NCBI RefSeq assembly: GCF_964340395.1
Contig: NC_135566.1
Coordinates: forward strand, 16,781,001 to 16,845,000
DNA length: 64,000 nucleotides
Reading direction: 5' to 3'
Source: Glandiceps talaboti
Lineage: Eukaryota > Hemichordata > Enteropneusta > Spengelidae
The notes beneath the pieces are model-generated. The model made no database searches. It had not been told where the DNA came from and saw only the letters and a list, made by a program, of their open reading frames with translations. Below, in pieces: positions 63,841-64,000 of the stretch (its first letter is position 1; each line of letters starts with the position of its first letter). The translations under genes were made by a program, and so were the position numbers.

Positions 63841-64000
63841 ATTATTGTAGCCATGGCTTCCTAGAAAACCCTTGTGTTTGATAATTCATGATAGTATTAT
63901 CTTACTATCCATTATCATAGATAGTTGTTGTTATATATGATAACGTGTATATGTTTATACACATTTGTATTGAAGTAGTTTTCCTTCTGACTTTAAACAT

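Overview
This is nuclear DNA from an intron-rich invertebrate animal. The protein-coding exons are short, separated by AT-rich introns of about 0.1 to 5 kb with canonical GT-AG boundaries, and every recognisable protein resembles its vertebrate orthologue over its whole length. Simple-sequence DNA is very abundant and tRNA-derived SINEs, LINE fragments and small inverted-repeat DNA elements are common. I read it as a bilaterian invertebrate (a marine deuterostome or lophotrochozoan would fit); the sequence alone does not fix the phylum. No bacterial, viral or CRISPR content was seen.

Six genes are supported. From left to right: NAA25, NatB auxiliary subunit (+, 516-14724, 5' part missing because the window starts inside it); PTRH2, peptidyl-tRNA hydrolase 2 (-, 19618-22752); ANAPC7, APC/C subunit 7 (+, 23062-35834, complete, 15 coding exons); CUTA (-, 40697-42028); MUL1, mitochondrial E3 ligase (+, 42733-46436, 3 exons); and a class A G-protein coupled receptor with a very long C-terminal tail (+, 56231-62812, 3 exons). 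PTRH2/ANAPC7 and CUTA/MUL1 are two head-to-head pairs with short shared promoter regions. The genes are mostly housekeeping functions (N-terminal acetylation, peptidyl-tRNA recycling, cell-cycle ubiquitination, mitochondrial ubiquitination) and form no single pathway; PTRH2 and MUL1 are both mitochondrial outer-membrane proteins in known animals.

The rest is repeats. At least ten dispersed families can be defined inside this one window by comparing copies with each other: a TIR element starting TAGGGAYGATC (4 copies), hAT-type MITEs with perfect 8-bp target duplications (2 copies), several long fold-back elements, a family that carries its own GA and GAAT microsatellites, tRNA-derived SINEs, and an antisense LINE reverse-transcriptase tail inside MUL1 intron 1.

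The most unusual pattern is that several tandem arrays start at exon edges and copy them: the acceptor of NAA25 exon 6, the donor of ANAPC7 exon 10, the donor of PTRH2 exon 4 and the last codons plus stop of NAA25 are each duplicated into the adjacent intron or 3' UTR. The GPCR is also noteworthy: it keeps DRY and the TM3/ECL2 cysteines but has lost nearly all other class A micro-switch residues.
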